Assembly (NCBI RefSeq): GCF_001927285.1
Contig: NZ_MSIG01000007.1
Location: 62,001-126,000 of the forward strand
Reading direction: 5' to 3'
Source: Mongoliimonas terrestris
GTDB taxonomy: Bacteria > Pseudomonadota > Alphaproteobacteria > Rhizobiales > Pleomorphomonadaceae
Length of the DNA stretch: 64,000 bases
The position numbers and the translations under genes were made by a program. Under the pieces are notes generated by a model. It was not told the origin of the DNA. It did no database searches and worked only from the letters and a program-made list of their open reading frames with translations. Positions 11,112 to 20,376 of this stretch are shown here, in pieces (the stretch's first letter is position 1; each line of letters begins with the position of its first letter).

Positions 11112-13012
11112 TCGACCATGGCCTCAGACCCGCCGCGGCGGGCGCCGGCGCCGGCAGGCCGACGGTGCTGGTCGTCGACGACGAGCCCGACATCCTGACC
11201 GCGCTCACCGATCTCCTGGAGGACGATTTCGAGGTGCTGACCGCCGCCTCGGCGGCCATCGGCCTCGACCGGCTGAAGGCCACGCCGGAAGTGTCCGTCA
11301 TCCTGTCCGACCAGCGCATGCCCGGCATCACCGGCGACGTCTTCCTGGAACGGGCGCGCGCCGTCAGCGACGCGGGCGCCATCCTCCTCACCGGCTACGC
11401 CGACCTCGGCGCCGTGGCCTCCGCGGTCAACCGCGGCGGCATCGTCGCCTATGTGGCCAAGCCCTGGGACGCCGCCGCCCTGAAGTCGCTGGTGGGGGCG
11501 ACCGCCGAGCGGGCGCGGCTTGCCCGCGACCTTGGCGTTGAGCGGGCGCTCGTCCGCGGCCTCCTGGAGAGCGGCACCGACGCCATCTCGTTCAAGGACC
11601 GGGACGGCCGCTTCGTGCGCCTCAACGACCGCAAGGCGGCCGCCCTCGGCAGCCCCGTCGAGGGCTGCGAAGGGCAGCGGGAGAGCGCGTTCGGCGCCGA
11701 CAGCGGCGACGTCGAGGCGGTGGACCGGGCCGTCATGGCGACCGGCCGGCCCGACGAGCGGGTGGAGGAGCGCACCGACGAGAGCGGCCGCCTGCAGGCG
11801 ATCTCGATCCGGCGCACGCCCATCCCCGGACCGGACGGCGCGCCGGCCTACCTGATGACCACCGAGCGGGACGTCACCGAGACCCGCCAGATGGAGGCCC
11901 GCCTCGCCCAGGCGGAGAAGATGCGCGCGCTCGGCACCATGGCGGGCGGCATCGCGCACGACTTCAACAACCTCCTCACCGCCATCATCGGCGGGCTGGA
12001 GCTCGCCGAGCGCCGCCTGCCGGGGGGCGACGACCGGCTGCACCGCTACGTGACCGGGGCCCGCGAGGCGGCGGAACGCGGCGCCGTCCTCACCAAGCGC
12101 CTGCTCGGCTTCAGCCGGCGCACCGACACCCGGACCGCGGTGGTCGACGTCAACGCCGTCATCGGCCGCATGAACGACCTCCTCACCCACGCCCTCGGCG
12201 GCACCGTCACGGTGGAGCGCGCCCTCAAGGCCGCGCCCGCACGGGTGCGGGCCGACCCGGACCAGCTGGAACTCGCCATCCTCAACCTCTGCATCAACGC
12301 CCGCGACGCCATGCCGGCCGGCGGCACCGTGCGGGTGACCACGGAGAACCGCACCGTCGTCGCCGGCGACGAGGGCCTCGTGCCGGCCGGCGACTATGTG
12401 GCGGTGAGCGTCATCGACACCGGCGAGGGCATGCCGCCGGAGGTGCTGGCGCGGGTGTTCGAGCCCTTCTTCACCACCAAGGACGTGGGCAAGGGCACCG
12501 GCCTCGGCCTTTCCATGGTGTACACCTTCGCCAACCAGTCGGACGGCTCGGTCGACATCGACAGCACGGTCGGCGAGGGCACGCGGGTGACCATCCTCTT
12601 GCCGGCGGACGCCAGCGAAGCCGGGAGCGTCGGCGAGAGCCGCCGCCCGGTGCCCCGTCCGGCCCGCCGCGCCCACGTGCTGGTGGTGGACGACGATCCG
12701 GCCGTCCGCCAGGTGACGGCCGCCTTCATCACCGCCATGGGCCACACCCTCGACGAGGCCGAGGATGGCGTGAGCGCGCTCGCGCTCATCGACGGCGGGC
12801 TGAAGCCGGACCTGATGGTGGTGGATTACGCCATGCCGGGCATGACCGGCGTCGATCTCGCCGCGGAGGTGCGCCGCCGCCGGCCGGACACGCCGGTGCT
12901 CTTCGTCACCGGCCACGCGGAGGCGGACGCGCTCGCCGCCATGGACCGGTATCTCGCCAAGCCCTTCCGCCAGGACGAACTCGCCGCCTCGATCGCCGAT
13001 CTCCTGCGCTGA
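11108..13012 (+). CDS. Hybrid histidine kinase, REC-PAS-HisKA-HATPase-REC
   Basis: 634 residues starting at an ATGA overlap. The N-terminal receiver (~17-135; VLVVDDEPDI, ILSDQRMPGITG, LTGYADLGA) resembles those of RpfG/HupR-type regulators. A PAS-like domain (~150-265) follows (DAISFKDRDGRFVRLNDRKA, VTETRQMEARL). The kinase core has GGIAHDFNNLL, NLCINARDAMPAGG, DTGEGMPPE and GTGLGLSMVY. The C-terminal receiver (~520-634) has VVDDDPAV, VVDYAMPGMTG and YLAKPFRQDE. It is the last gene of the chemosensory operon. Its final receiver resembles the lone receiver protein encoded nearby at 13481-13951, which could be the downstream partner. Confidence 0.92.
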
Positions 13013-13032
13013 AAAGGGTGGCCGGGCGTTTG

Positions 13033-13058
13033 GGAACGGAAGACGGACGGGCCGCATT
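13033..13058 (+). promoter_or_regulatory. Possible EcfG-type promoter (GGAAC-N17-CATT)
   Basis: GGAAC at 13033 and CATT at 13055 lie 132 bp upstream of the small ORF at 13190. The alphaproteobacterial EcfG consensus is GGAAC-N16/17-CGTT, so the -10 half is imperfect. It has the same form as the motif before the DUF892 gene. Confidence 0.3.
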
Positions 13059-13189
13059 GCCTCTCTGGCGCGAGGCCCCGCATCCAAGGTCCGGCGTCCG
13101 GTCCCGTCCAGTCCAAGGGCGCGGCGCACCGGGCCTTAGGGAGAGCCATTCCGCGAGACCGGCGCGAGGAGACCCACGAGGAGACCCGC

Positions 13190-13426
13190 ATGGGCGATCA
13201 GACCGAGGACGACACCGCACCGGAGACGTCCGCGCACACCGGCCGTCCGCCACACCCGCAGCCGAGCGGAACCAAGGGCGAAGGAAATGCGGGCAAGGGC
13301 GGTTCCGCGCCTCCCGCCGCAGGACCGCACGCCGATCCGGACCTCACGGACGCGGACAAGACCCCCGGCGCCGGCACCTTGCCGCCCGTCGACGGTCCGC
13401 CGGACCAGGACAGCAACGCCGGCTGA
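13190..13426 (+). CDS. Small disordered hypothetical protein
   Basis: A 78-residue, strongly hydrophilic protein rich in Gly, Pro, Asp and Thr, with no recognisable domain, signal peptide or membrane segment. The ATG follows a clear Shine-Dalgarno sequence (GAGGAG), and this region is itself tandemly duplicated (CGAGGAGACCC occurs twice, 14 bp apart). A GGAAC-type motif lies upstream. Small disordered proteins of this kind are often part of the general stress response in these bacteria, but function here is unknown. It might also be spurious in such GC-rich DNA. Confidence 0.45.
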   Translation: MGDQTEDDTAPETSAHTGRPPHPQPSGTKGEGNAGKGGSAPPAAGPHADPDLTDADKTPGAGTLPPVDGPPDQDSNAG

Positions 13427-13480
13427 GGTCCGGGCGGCGATCGTCCTGCCTCGGCCGCGACGCCCCGCCGGCGGCTCGGG

Positions 13481-13951
13481 TCAGACGTCCGGACGCACCG
13501 CCAAGGCCGCGTGCACCCGCGCGGCAAGGTCGCCGTCGCTCACCGGCTTTTCCACGATGCTGCCGGGATGGACGCCGTTCAGCTCCGCCCGGTGGCCGAA
13601 GCCGGTCAGGAAGATCACCGGCAGGTCCGGCCGGGTCCGGCCGATCGCCTCGGCGACCGCGATGCCGTTCATGCCCGGCATCTCGAAATCCACGATGAGA
13701 AGATCCACGCTCTCGCCCCGGCCCTCGCCGCGACCCATGAGGGCAAGCGCGTCCCGCCCGTTGCCGGCCTCCAGAACGGCGAAGCCGTGGTGCTCCAGCA
13801 TGGCGGCGGTCACGGTCCGCACCAGGGGGTCGTCGTCGACCACCAGAACCGTGGCCAGCGGCGGGGCCGGGCGCGGCGATCCGCGTTCCGTCACCCCATA
13901 GTCCTCCACCGGCCGCCCATTGTCCTGCACAGCCTTGGTGAATGTGTTCAC
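13481..13951 (-). CDS. Single-domain response regulator
   Basis: 156 residues from a GTG at 13951, preceded by a good Shine-Dalgarno (GGGAGG, 8 nt upstream). Longer in-frame extensions lack such a site. After ~40 leader residues the protein is a single receiver: VLVVDDDPLVRTV, acceptor Asp in LLIVDFEMPGMNG, IFLTGFG and the Lys in IVEKPVSD. There is no output domain, so it must act through protein interaction or a phosphorelay. It is convergent with the chemosensory operon and the small ORF, and its receiver is close in style to the last domain of the hybrid kinase ending at 13012. A role as the CheY3-like output of that operon is plausible but unproven. Confidence 0.85.
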   Translation of the reverse strand: MNTFTKAVQDNGRPVEDYGVTERGSPRPAPPLATVLVVDDDPLVRTVTAAMLEHHGFAVLEAGNGRDALALMGRGEGRGESVDLLIVDFEMPGMNGIAVAEAIGRTRPDLPVIFLTGFGHRAELNGVHPGSIVEKPVSDGDLAARVHAALAVRPDV

Positions 13952-14014
13952 GCGCGAACCCTCCCGGTCGACGACCTCGACCGCCAGCGGCCGATACACC
14001 TCGACCCGCTGTCG

Positions 14015-14039
14015 AACCTGCGAACCGGCGGATTGTTCC
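14015..14039 (-). promoter_or_regulatory. Possible EcfG-type promoter for the response regulator
   Basis: On the minus strand GGAAC (14039-14035) is followed after 16 nt by GGTT, one mismatch from the EcfG -10 element CGTT. It lies ~65 bp upstream of the GTG start at 13951. Confidence 0.3.
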
Positions 14040-14157
14040 ACCGGCCGACGACGGCCCGGACGGTTTTCTCGCCGCCGTCGCATCCATGCCCTGGCAAAGC
14101 CTCCGCTGACGCCCGGCCGCCCGCCGGGCGGGCGTCCCCGTCGGCGGGTTGCCGGGC

Positions 14158-14183
14158 GGAACGAACCGGGCGCGCGCGGCATT
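14158..14183 (+). promoter_or_regulatory. Possible EcfG-type promoter for the DUF892 gene
   Basis: GGAAC at 14158 and CATT at 14180 (17-nt spacer) lie ~68 bp before the ATG of the ferritin-like stress gene. DUF892 genes commonly belong to the EcfG regulon in alphaproteobacteria, which supports the motif despite its imperfect -10. Confidence 0.35.
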
Positions 14184-14250
14184 GAGGCTCGTGACCCCGA
14201 GCCGCGTCCGACGGTGTCCCCGACGGTCCCAATGTGCACAGGAGCCTCCG

Positions 14251-14739
14251 ATGGCCGAACAGTCCCTCAAGTCCCTCATGGTCCACACCCTGAAGGACGT
14301 CTACTACGCCGAGAACGCCATCCTGAAGCACCTGCCGCAGCTCTCCAAGGCGGCCGGCGACAAGGCCCTCAAGGAGGCCTTCGACGCCCACGCCAAGGAG
14401 ACCGGCGTGCAGATCAAGCGGCTGGAGAGCGTGTTCGAAATCCTCGGCCTGAAGCCGGAGGGCGTGAAGTGCCACGCCATCGAGGGGCTCGCCAAGGAGG
14501 CCGACGAGATCGCCGCCGAGTTCCCGGCGGGCGACGCCCGCGACGCCGGCCTGATCGCGGCCGCCCAGGCGGTGGAGCACTACGAGATCGCCCGCTACGG
14601 CGCCCTCCTCGCCTGGGCCCAGCAGCTCGGCGAGGACGACGCGGCCGGGCTCTTCGCCGAGACCCTCGCCGAGGAGGAGGCCACCGACGAACTCCTCTCC
14701 GAACTCGCCGAGGACGTGGTCAACCCGAAGGCCGCCTGA
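14251..14739 (+). CDS. DUF892 / YciF-type ferritin-like stress protein
   Basis: 162 residues, with an ATG 10 nt after an AGGAG site. The whole protein is a ferritin-like four-helix bundle of the DUF892 family (E. coli YciE/YciF relatives). It has the family start (LKSLMVHTLKDVYYAENAIL) and the conserved E/H-rich helices (AVEHYEIARYGAL, EEEATDELLSELAE) that would carry a metal site. Family members are induced by osmotic and general stress; their exact biochemical role is not settled. It is divergent from the lone response regulator, with ~300 bp between the two starts. Confidence 0.92.
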   Translation: MAEQSLKSLMVHTLKDVYYAENAILKHLPQLSKAAGDKALKEAFDAHAKETGVQIKRLESVFEILGLKPEGVKCHAIEGLAKEADEIAAEFPAGDARDAGLIAAAQAVEHYEIARYGALLAWAQQLGEDDAAGLFAETLAEEEATDELLSELAEDVVNPKAA

Positions 14740-14953
14740 CCGGCCGCCGCAACCGGTTCAACCGGTGGCGCGCCGCCGGCACAACCGGCCGACGCCGTCG
14801 GCACAACCAGCGGTCCGTCACGGACGGTCCGGCCGGCCGCCGACCGGCGTCGGTGACACCGGCGGCGTCGCGATGCCTGCCCCTCTTTTCAGCCGCCCCT
14901 TGCCCGGCGGACCATGGGCCGCCGCTCGGGCGGTGATCCATGGTCGGCCCGAG

Positions 14954-17308
14954 ATGGATCGAACCACCATGGCCGATGCCGCCCCCTCGTCCGACGACGG
15001 CGAACACCCCGTGCGACCGGGCTCGGCCGCCGAATCCGTGCCGTCGGGCGACAGGCCCGCTACAAGCGGCACGACACCGGCTACAAGTGCCGCCTCGGAC
15101 GCGACAAGCGACGCTACAGTCGCCCCTGCAGCGGCTACAAACGACGACACGATATCCCCGGATCCGGCCTCCGACGGCGACCCGGCGCTCGCCCGCCTCG
15201 CCGCCCTCTACGGCATCGAGCCGAGCTTCACCGACGCCAACGGCACGCCCGTCCGGGCCTCCGACGAGACCCGCCGCGCGCTCCTTGCGGCCATGGGCGC
15301 CGACCTCTCCGACCCGGAGGCGGCCGCCCGCGCGCTCGCCGAGACCGCGGCGGATCGGCTGATTTCCCCGGTCCTGGTGCTCCGCCCGGAGGGCGGCCGG
15401 ATCACCGTTCCGGTCGGCGCGACGGGGTCGGTCCGCTACCGGATCGACCTTGAGAGGGGCGGCACGGTGGAGGCCGAGACGCGCGTGGAAAGCGGCGCGA
15501 TCCGCCTGGAGGATCCGGGATTCGGCTATCATTCCATCAAGTTGGAGGCCGGCGACGAGATCGGTCGCGCGCTCCTCGTGGTCACCCCCGGCGCCTGCTG
15601 GCTGCCCGACGGGGTCACCGACGGTCGCCGGCTCTGGGGCGTCTCGGTGCAGCTCTACCTCCTCCGCTCGGAGGAGAACTGGGGGATCGGCGACTATGGC
15701 GACCTCGTCCGCCTGGTCGAGGTGCTCGCCGCCGAAGGCTGCGCCGTCGTCGGCCTCAACCCCTTGCACGCCCAGTTCGTCGACGACCCGGAGCAGGCCT
15801 CCCCCTATTCGCCGGCAAGCCGCCTCCTCCTCAACATCCTCAACATCGCCGTCCCCCGCCTGCCCGAAGCCGCCGATCCGGACGTCGCCGCCTGGATCGC
15901 CTCGGACGATGTCCAGGCCCGGATCGCGGCCGCCCGCGACGCTGCCCTTGTCGACTACACCCTTGTTGCGGCACTGAAAACCGAAGCGCTCCAGCGCTGC
16001 CACCAGGTCTTCCAGGCGCGGGCCGACGCCGCCCGGAGCGCCGCCTTCGAGCGCTTCCGCAGCAACGGCGGCGATCGGTTCGAACTCTCCTGCCTCTTTC
16101 TGGCCCTCCGCGACCACTTCGCCCGCACCGCGACCCTGCCCGACTGGCACGACTGGCCCGACGCCTTCAAGGACCCCGCCTCTGATGCCGTGCTCCGCTT
16201 TGCCGTGGAGCACCGGGACGCGATTGATTTTGTGGCTTGGTGCCAATGGCTTGCCGACGTCCAGCTGGCCGAGGCGGACGCCGCCGCGCGCGACGGCGGC
16301 ATGGCGATCGGCCTCTACCGCGACCTCGCGGTCGGCGCTGACCGGGCGGGCGCGGAGACCTGGGCCAACCCGGCCGCGGTGATCGACGGGGTCTCGGTCG
16401 GCGCGCCGCCGGACCTCTTCAACCCGGCCGGCCAAAGTTGGGGCCTGCCGCCCTTCCACCCGCGCCAGCTCCGCCAGGAAGGCTACCAGAGCTTCGTCGA
16501 CCTCATCCGCGCCAACATGCGTCACGCCGGCGGCCTCAGGATCGACCACGTCATGGGCCTGCAGCAGCTCTACTGCATCCCGGCGGGGGCCACGGCCGCC
16601 GACGGCGCCTACCTCGCCTACCCGGTGGACGATCTCCTCGGTGTTCTCGCCCTGGAAAGCCTCCGCCACCGCTGCCTCGTGGTCGGCGAGGACCTCGGCA
16701 CGGTGCCGGAGGGCTTCCGCGAAAAGATGGAGGCCGGTCATGTCCTCTCCTATCGGGTGCTCGCCTTCGAAAAAGACGAGGAAACCGGCGGTTTTGCCGG
16801 CACCGACGCCTATCCGGTGCTGTCCGTCGCGGTGGCGGCGAGCCACGACCTTGCCACCCTGAAAGGCTGGTGGCAGGCTCGCGACGTGGCGGCGAAGGAC
16901 CGGCTCGGCCTCTATGCGGACGAGGCCGAGGCCACCGCCCAGCGGGCGCTTCGCGACCGGGAGCGGCGGGACCTCGCCACGCTCCTCCACCGGGAGAAGC
17001 TGCTCGCCACCGAGGGACCGATCCGCGTGGAGAGCTTCGTGGACGCCGCCCACCGGCACCTCGCCCGCACCCGCTCGGCCCTTGCCGTGGTCCAGCTCGA
17101 CGACATCACCGGCGAGCGCGACCAGGTGAACATCCCGGCGACCGACCGGGAGACGCCGAACTGGCGGCGCAAGTACGGCGCCACCGTGGAAGCGCTCGCC
17201 GCCAACGGCGCCTTTGAGAAGATCGGCCGCATCATGGACGAACGGGATGGCCGCGCCGGCGCCGCGGACCGCCGCCCTTCATCGAACGCGCACGCGGAGA
17301 GCGAATGA
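14954..17308 (+). CDS. malQ: 4-alpha-glucanotransferase (amylomaltase)
   Basis: About 784 residues from the ATG at 14954; the start is uncertain because several upstream and downstream ATGs lack a clear ribosome site. The first ~75 residues are a low-complexity Thr/Ala/Ser/Pro tail absent from E. coli MalQ (694 residues). An N-terminal beta domain follows, then a GH77 barrel: WGIGDYGDL, the nucleophile region LRIDHVMGLQQLY, the acid/base region VVGEDLGTVPEGF and the transition-state Asp in AASHDLATLKGWW. The enzyme transfers maltosyl units between alpha-1,4-glucans in glycogen or maltodextrin metabolism. Its stop overlaps the start of the polyketide synthase gene by 4 bp, an unusual pairing. 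No glycogen gene is adjacent in the window. Confidence 0.92.
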   Translation: MDRTTMADAAPSSDDGEHPVRPGSAAESVPSGDRPATSGTTPATSAASDATSDATVAPAAATNDDTISPDPASDGDPALARLAALYGIEPSFTDANGTPVRASDETRRALLAAMGADLSDPEAAARALAETAADRLISPVLVLRPEGGRITVPVGATGSVRYRIDLERGGTVEAETRVESGAIRLEDPGFGYHSIKLEAGDEIGRALLVVTPGACWLPDGVTDGRRLWGVSVQLYLLRSEENWGIGDYGDLVRLVEVLAAEGCAVVGLNPLHAQFVDDPEQASPYSPASRLLLNILNIAVPRLPEAADPDVAAWIASDDVQARIAAARDAALVDYTLVAALKTEALQRCHQVFQARADAARSAAFERFRSNGGDRFELSCLFLALRDHFARTATLPDWHDWPDAFKDPASDAVLRFAVEHRDAIDFVAWCQWLADVQLAEADAAARDGGMAIGLYRDLAVGADRAGAETWANPAAVIDGVSVGAPPDLFNPAGQSWGLPPFHPRQLRQEGYQSFVDLIRANMRHAGGLRIDHVMGLQQLYCIPAGATAADGAYLAYPVDDLLGVLALESLRHRCLVVGEDLGTVPEGFREKMEAGHVLSYRVLAFEKDEETGGFAGTDAYPVLSVAVAASHDLATLKGWWQARDVAAKDRLGLYADEAEATAQRALRDRERRDLATLLHREKLLATEGPIRVESFVDAAHRHLARTRSALAVVQLDDITGERDQVNIPATDRETPNWRRKYGATVEALAANGAFEKIGRIMDERDGRAGAADRRPSSNAHAESE

Positions 17309-18372
17309 CCGACGCCTATCTCAACCGGGTCGGCCATGCGGTCCCGCCCAACGACGTGCACCGCACCTTCATCGACTTCGCCGAGGGGCTGCTGGCCACC
17401 AACCGGGACCGGGCGCTGTTCCGCCGGATGGCGGAGCGCGGCCAGATCGAGCACCGCTGGTCGAGCCTGAAACCCCACCCACGCCCCGGCGTCGGCGCGA
17501 GCGTGGACGACGGCGGCTTCTACCGGCCGGGCGACTTTCCGAGCACCGGCGCCCGCATGCGGCGCTACGAGGAGGCCGCGCCGGACCTGGCCGAGGCGGC
17601 CGTCCGTTCGCTCGACCTCGGCGGGCGGGAGCGGGAGATCTCCCACCTCATCGTCGTCACCTGCACCGGCTTCATGGCCCCCGGTCTCGACCTAAAGCTG
17701 GTCGACCGGCTCGGCCTTCGCTCCGACGTGGAGCGCACCATCGTCGGCTTCATGGGCTGCCACGCCGCCATGAACGGCCTCAGGCTCGCCCGCCACATCG
17801 TCCGCTCCGAGCCGGAGGCCCGGGTGCTGGTGGTGGCGGTGGAGCTCTGCACGCTCCACCTCCAGGAGACCGCCGACCTGGAACAGGTGCTCTCCTTCCT
17901 GGTGTTCGGCGACGGGGCCGCCGCCGCCCTGGTGACGGCGGAGCCGGAGGGCATCGCCCTCGATGTCTTCGCCACCATCCTGGTGTCGGAGGATCCTAGC
18001 CTGATCACCTGGTCGGTGCGCGACACCGGCTTCGACATGGTGCTCTCCGGCAAGGTGCCGGGCGTGCTTCGCGGCGCCCTGGAAGGGACTACCGACCGCT
18101 TCACGGCGGCGGCCGGCGGCCCGATCGACCTCTGGGCGGTGCACCCGGGCGGCCGCTCGGTGCTCGACGCGGTGGAGGGCGCCTTCCGGCTGCCCGGCCA
18201 GGCGCTCGCCGCCTCGCGGGCGGTGCTCCGGGAGTTCGGCAACATGAGTTCGGCCACCATCCTGTTCGTCCTTGCCCGCCTCATGGCGGTCGCCGGGCCC
18301 GGGCAGGGTCTCGCCATGGCGTTCGGACCGGGCCTCACCGCCGAGACGCTGATCTTCCGCAAGGTGGCCTGA
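17305..18372 (+). CDS. Type III polyketide synthase
   Basis: 355 residues, starting at an ATGA overlap with malQ. It belongs to the chalcone/stilbene synthase superfamily. The catalytic triad is visible as Cys152 (FMGCHAAMNG), His280 (WAVHPGGRSVLDAVE) and Asn313 (FGNMSSATILF). The family condenses a starter acyl-CoA with malonyl-CoA units to give pyrones, resorcinols or phloroglucinols. The starter and product here cannot be read from the sequence. The next two genes, a methyltransferase and an FAD oxidoreductase, match the layout of the Streptomyces srs phenolic-lipid operon (synthase, methylase, flavoprotein hydroxylase), suggesting a modified alkyl-phenol, pyrone or quinone. Confidence 0.93.
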   Translation: MTDAYLNRVGHAVPPNDVHRTFIDFAEGLLATNRDRALFRRMAERGQIEHRWSSLKPHPRPGVGASVDDGGFYRPGDFPSTGARMRRYEEAAPDLAEAAVRSLDLGGREREISHLIVVTCTGFMAPGLDLKLVDRLGLRSDVERTIVGFMGCHAAMNGLRLARHIVRSEPEARVLVVAVELCTLHLQETADLEQVLSFLVFGDGAAAALVTAEPEGIALDVFATILVSEDPSLITWSVRDTGFDMVLSGKVPGVLRGALEGTTDRFTAAAGGPIDLWAVHPGGRSVLDAVEGAFRLPGQALAASRAVLREFGNMSSATILFVLARLMAVAGPGQGLAMAFGPGLTAETLIFRKVA

Positions 18373-18400
18373 CGCCGGAACGGATGAGGAGGGTGGCGTC

Positions 18401-19126
18401 ATGGCGGCGGTGTTCCGGATGGACAGGCGGGCGGACGGGCCGGAGCTGATGGACAGCGAGACGGTTCCCTATGAGGACTTTCGCGCCTGCCTGAAGGATC
18501 TTTCCAGCGTTAACCGGCTGTCGTTCGGCTACCGGCCGACGCTTGCCTTCGTGGAGCGACTGCGCGCGGCGGGCCGTCTGCCGACAGATCGGCCGCTCAG
18601 GATCCTCGACGTCGGCAGCGGCTACGGCGACACGCTCCGGGCGATCGCCGCCTGGGCGGTGCGACGGCGGATCCCGGTGGACCTCACCGGCGTCGACCTC
18701 AACCCGTGGTCCACCCGCGCGGCGCGCGAGGCCACCCCGGCGGAGATCCCGGCGCGTTTCGTGACGGCGGACGTGTTCGACCATGAGCCGGCCGAGCCGC
18801 CGGACCTCGTCATCAGCGCCCTCTTCACCCATCATCTTGCCGAGGCCGACCTCGTCCGCTTCCTCGTCCTCATGGAGGAGAGGGCCGCGCTCGGCTGGTT
18901 CGTCAACGACCTCCACCGGGATCCGGTCGCCTACCACGGCTTCGGCGCCATCGCGACGGCGGCCCGCTGGCACCGCTTCGTCCGCCACGACGGGCCGCTC
19001 TCCATCGCCCGCGCCTTCCGCCGGTCCGACTGGCTGCGCCTTCTCGGCGAGGCGGGGCTCGGCGCGTCCGGCGCCACGGTGGAAGGCTGGCTGCCCTACC
19101 GGCTCTGCGTGGCGCGGGTCAAATGA
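18401..19126 (+). CDS. SAM-dependent methyltransferase of the polyketide operon
   Basis: 241 residues with a strong ribosome site (GAGGAGGG) before the ATG. Class I methyltransferase fold: motif I ILDVGSGYGDTL, motif II region VDLTGVDLNPWS, then FVTADVFD and LVISALFTHHLAE. It is placed between the type III polyketide synthase (28 bp upstream) and the FAD oxidoreductase (4-bp overlap), so it probably methylates the polyketide product on oxygen or carbon. The family alone does not decide which. Confidence 0.88.
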   Translation: MAAVFRMDRRADGPELMDSETVPYEDFRACLKDLSSVNRLSFGYRPTLAFVERLRAAGRLPTDRPLRILDVGSGYGDTLRAIAAWAVRRRIPVDLTGVDLNPWSTRAAREATPAEIPARFVTADVFDHEPAEPPDLVISALFTHHLAEADLVRFLVLMEERAALGWFVNDLHRDPVAYHGFGAIATAARWHRFVRHDGPLSIARAFRRSDWLRLLGEAGLGASGATVEGWLPYRLCVARVK

Positions 19127-20376
19127 GGGGCCTCCGCGACCCGGACGTGGTGGTGATCGGCGGCGGCCTTGCGGGCGCCGCGGCGGCGCTCCGGCTCGCC
19201 CGGGCGGGCGTGTCCGTCACCGTGATCGAGCGCCAGGCCGGCCCGCATCACAAGGTCTGCGGCGAGTTCCTGAGCGCGGAAGCCCTGGCGGACCTTGAAG
19301 ACCTCGGCCTCGACGTGGCGGCCCTCGGCGCCGTGCCGCTCGGCGCGGTCGGCTACGCCACCGGCCGGCGGACCGTGGTGGCCCCGCTGCCCTTCCCGGC
19401 GGCGAGCCTCTCCCGCCGGCGGCTCGACGCGGCCCTCCTGCAGGCGGCACGGGCGGCGGGCGCCAGGGTGATCGCCGGGCACGGGGTGCGATCGCTCGTC
19501 TGGAGCGACGGCAGCGTCGCCGTCCGGCTCGACGACGGGCGGACCCTTTCGGCGCGCGCGGCCTTCGTGGCGACGGGCAAGCACGAACTGCCCGGCCACG
19601 CCCGCCCGATCGACCCCGCCGCCGGGCCGGGCGGCGACCTGGTCGGCTTCAAACAGCACTTCGCCGTGGGCTTCGACCGCCCCGGCGGACCGTCGCCGCG
19701 CGGCCGCCGGATGGCGGGCGGACCCTACCCGGCGGAGGCGGTCGCCGACGCCGGGGCTTTGCTGCCGGCACGGGTGGACGTGGTGCCCTTCCGGGGCGGC
19801 TACGCCGGCCTGCAGCCGGTGGGGGTCGATCGGCTCAACCTCTGCCTGGTGGTGGACCGCACCCGGCTTGCCGCCGCGGGCGGCCGGTTCGAGACCCTGC
19901 TGCCGTCGCTCCTTCGCGAAGCCCCGGCCCTTGGCGCCCGGCTCGCCGACGCGGTGCCGCTCCTGGAGCGACCGCTCGCCTGCGCCCGCATTCCCTACGG
20001 CTTCGTGCGCACCCGCACCGACGGGCCGGTCTGGTGGCTCGGCGATCAGGCGGCGGTGATCCCGTCCTTTTCCGGCGACGGCATGGCGATCGCGCTTTTC
20101 AGCGCCCGGCGGGCGGCGGAAGCCTATCTGGCCGGGCGCCCGGCCGCTGCCTTCCAGGCGGATCTCGCGGCCGAGACGGCGATGCCGGTGCGCCGCGCCG
20201 GACGGGTGGCGGCGCTCCTCGGCCGGCCGGCGCTCGCCGCCGCCGCGGGCCTGGTGCTCCGCGCCGCGCCTTTCCTGATGGGGCGGATCGCCCTTGCCAC
20301 CCGCGTGTCGGACGCCCGGCCGCGCCATCCGATCCCGCCGGCGCCCGTGGTCAGCTCCAGCCGGCATCCACGGTGA
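19123..20376 (+). CDS. FAD-dependent oxidoreductase of the polyketide operon
   Basis: 417 residues, ATGA overlap with the methyltransferase. N-terminal Rossmann motif VVVIGGGLAGAAAALRLA with the acidic end VIERQ, the CGEFLS segment typical of geranylgeranyl-reductase-like flavoproteins, and a second FAD motif WLGDQAAVIPSFSGDGMAIAL. It belongs to the PHBH/geranylgeranyl reductase superfamily. By context it would hydroxylate or reduce the polyketide-derived ring, as the flavoprotein does in phenolic lipid operons. Its 3' end overlaps the convergent SDR gene by 26 bp. Confidence 0.9.
   Translation: MRGLRDPDVVVIGGGLAGAAAALRLARAGVSVTVIERQAGPHHKVCGEFLSAEALADLEDLGLDVAALGAVPLGAVGYATGRRTVVAPLPFPAASLSRRRLDAALLQAARAAGARVIAGHGVRSLVWSDGSVAVRLDDGRTLSARAAFVATGKHELPGHARPIDPAAGPGGDLVGFKQHFAVGFDRPGGPSPRGRRMAGGPYPAEAVADAGALLPARVDVVPFRGGYAGLQPVGVDRLNLCLVVDRTRLAAAGGRFETLLPSLLREAPALGARLADAVPLLERPLACARIPYGFVRTRTDGPVWWLGDQAAVIPSFSGDGMAIALFSARRAAEAYLAGRPAAAFQADLAAETAMPVRRAGRVAALLGRPALAAAAGLVLRAAPFLMGRIALATRVSDARPRHPIPPAPVVSSSRHPR

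Noticed and set aside
20351..20376. Frameshift or misassembly at the overlap of the FAD oxidoreductase and SDR genes
   Set aside because: Both proteins end with family-typical C-termini and the 26-bp convergent overlap needs no sequence error. A similar 11-bp overlap occurs between tspO and copA.
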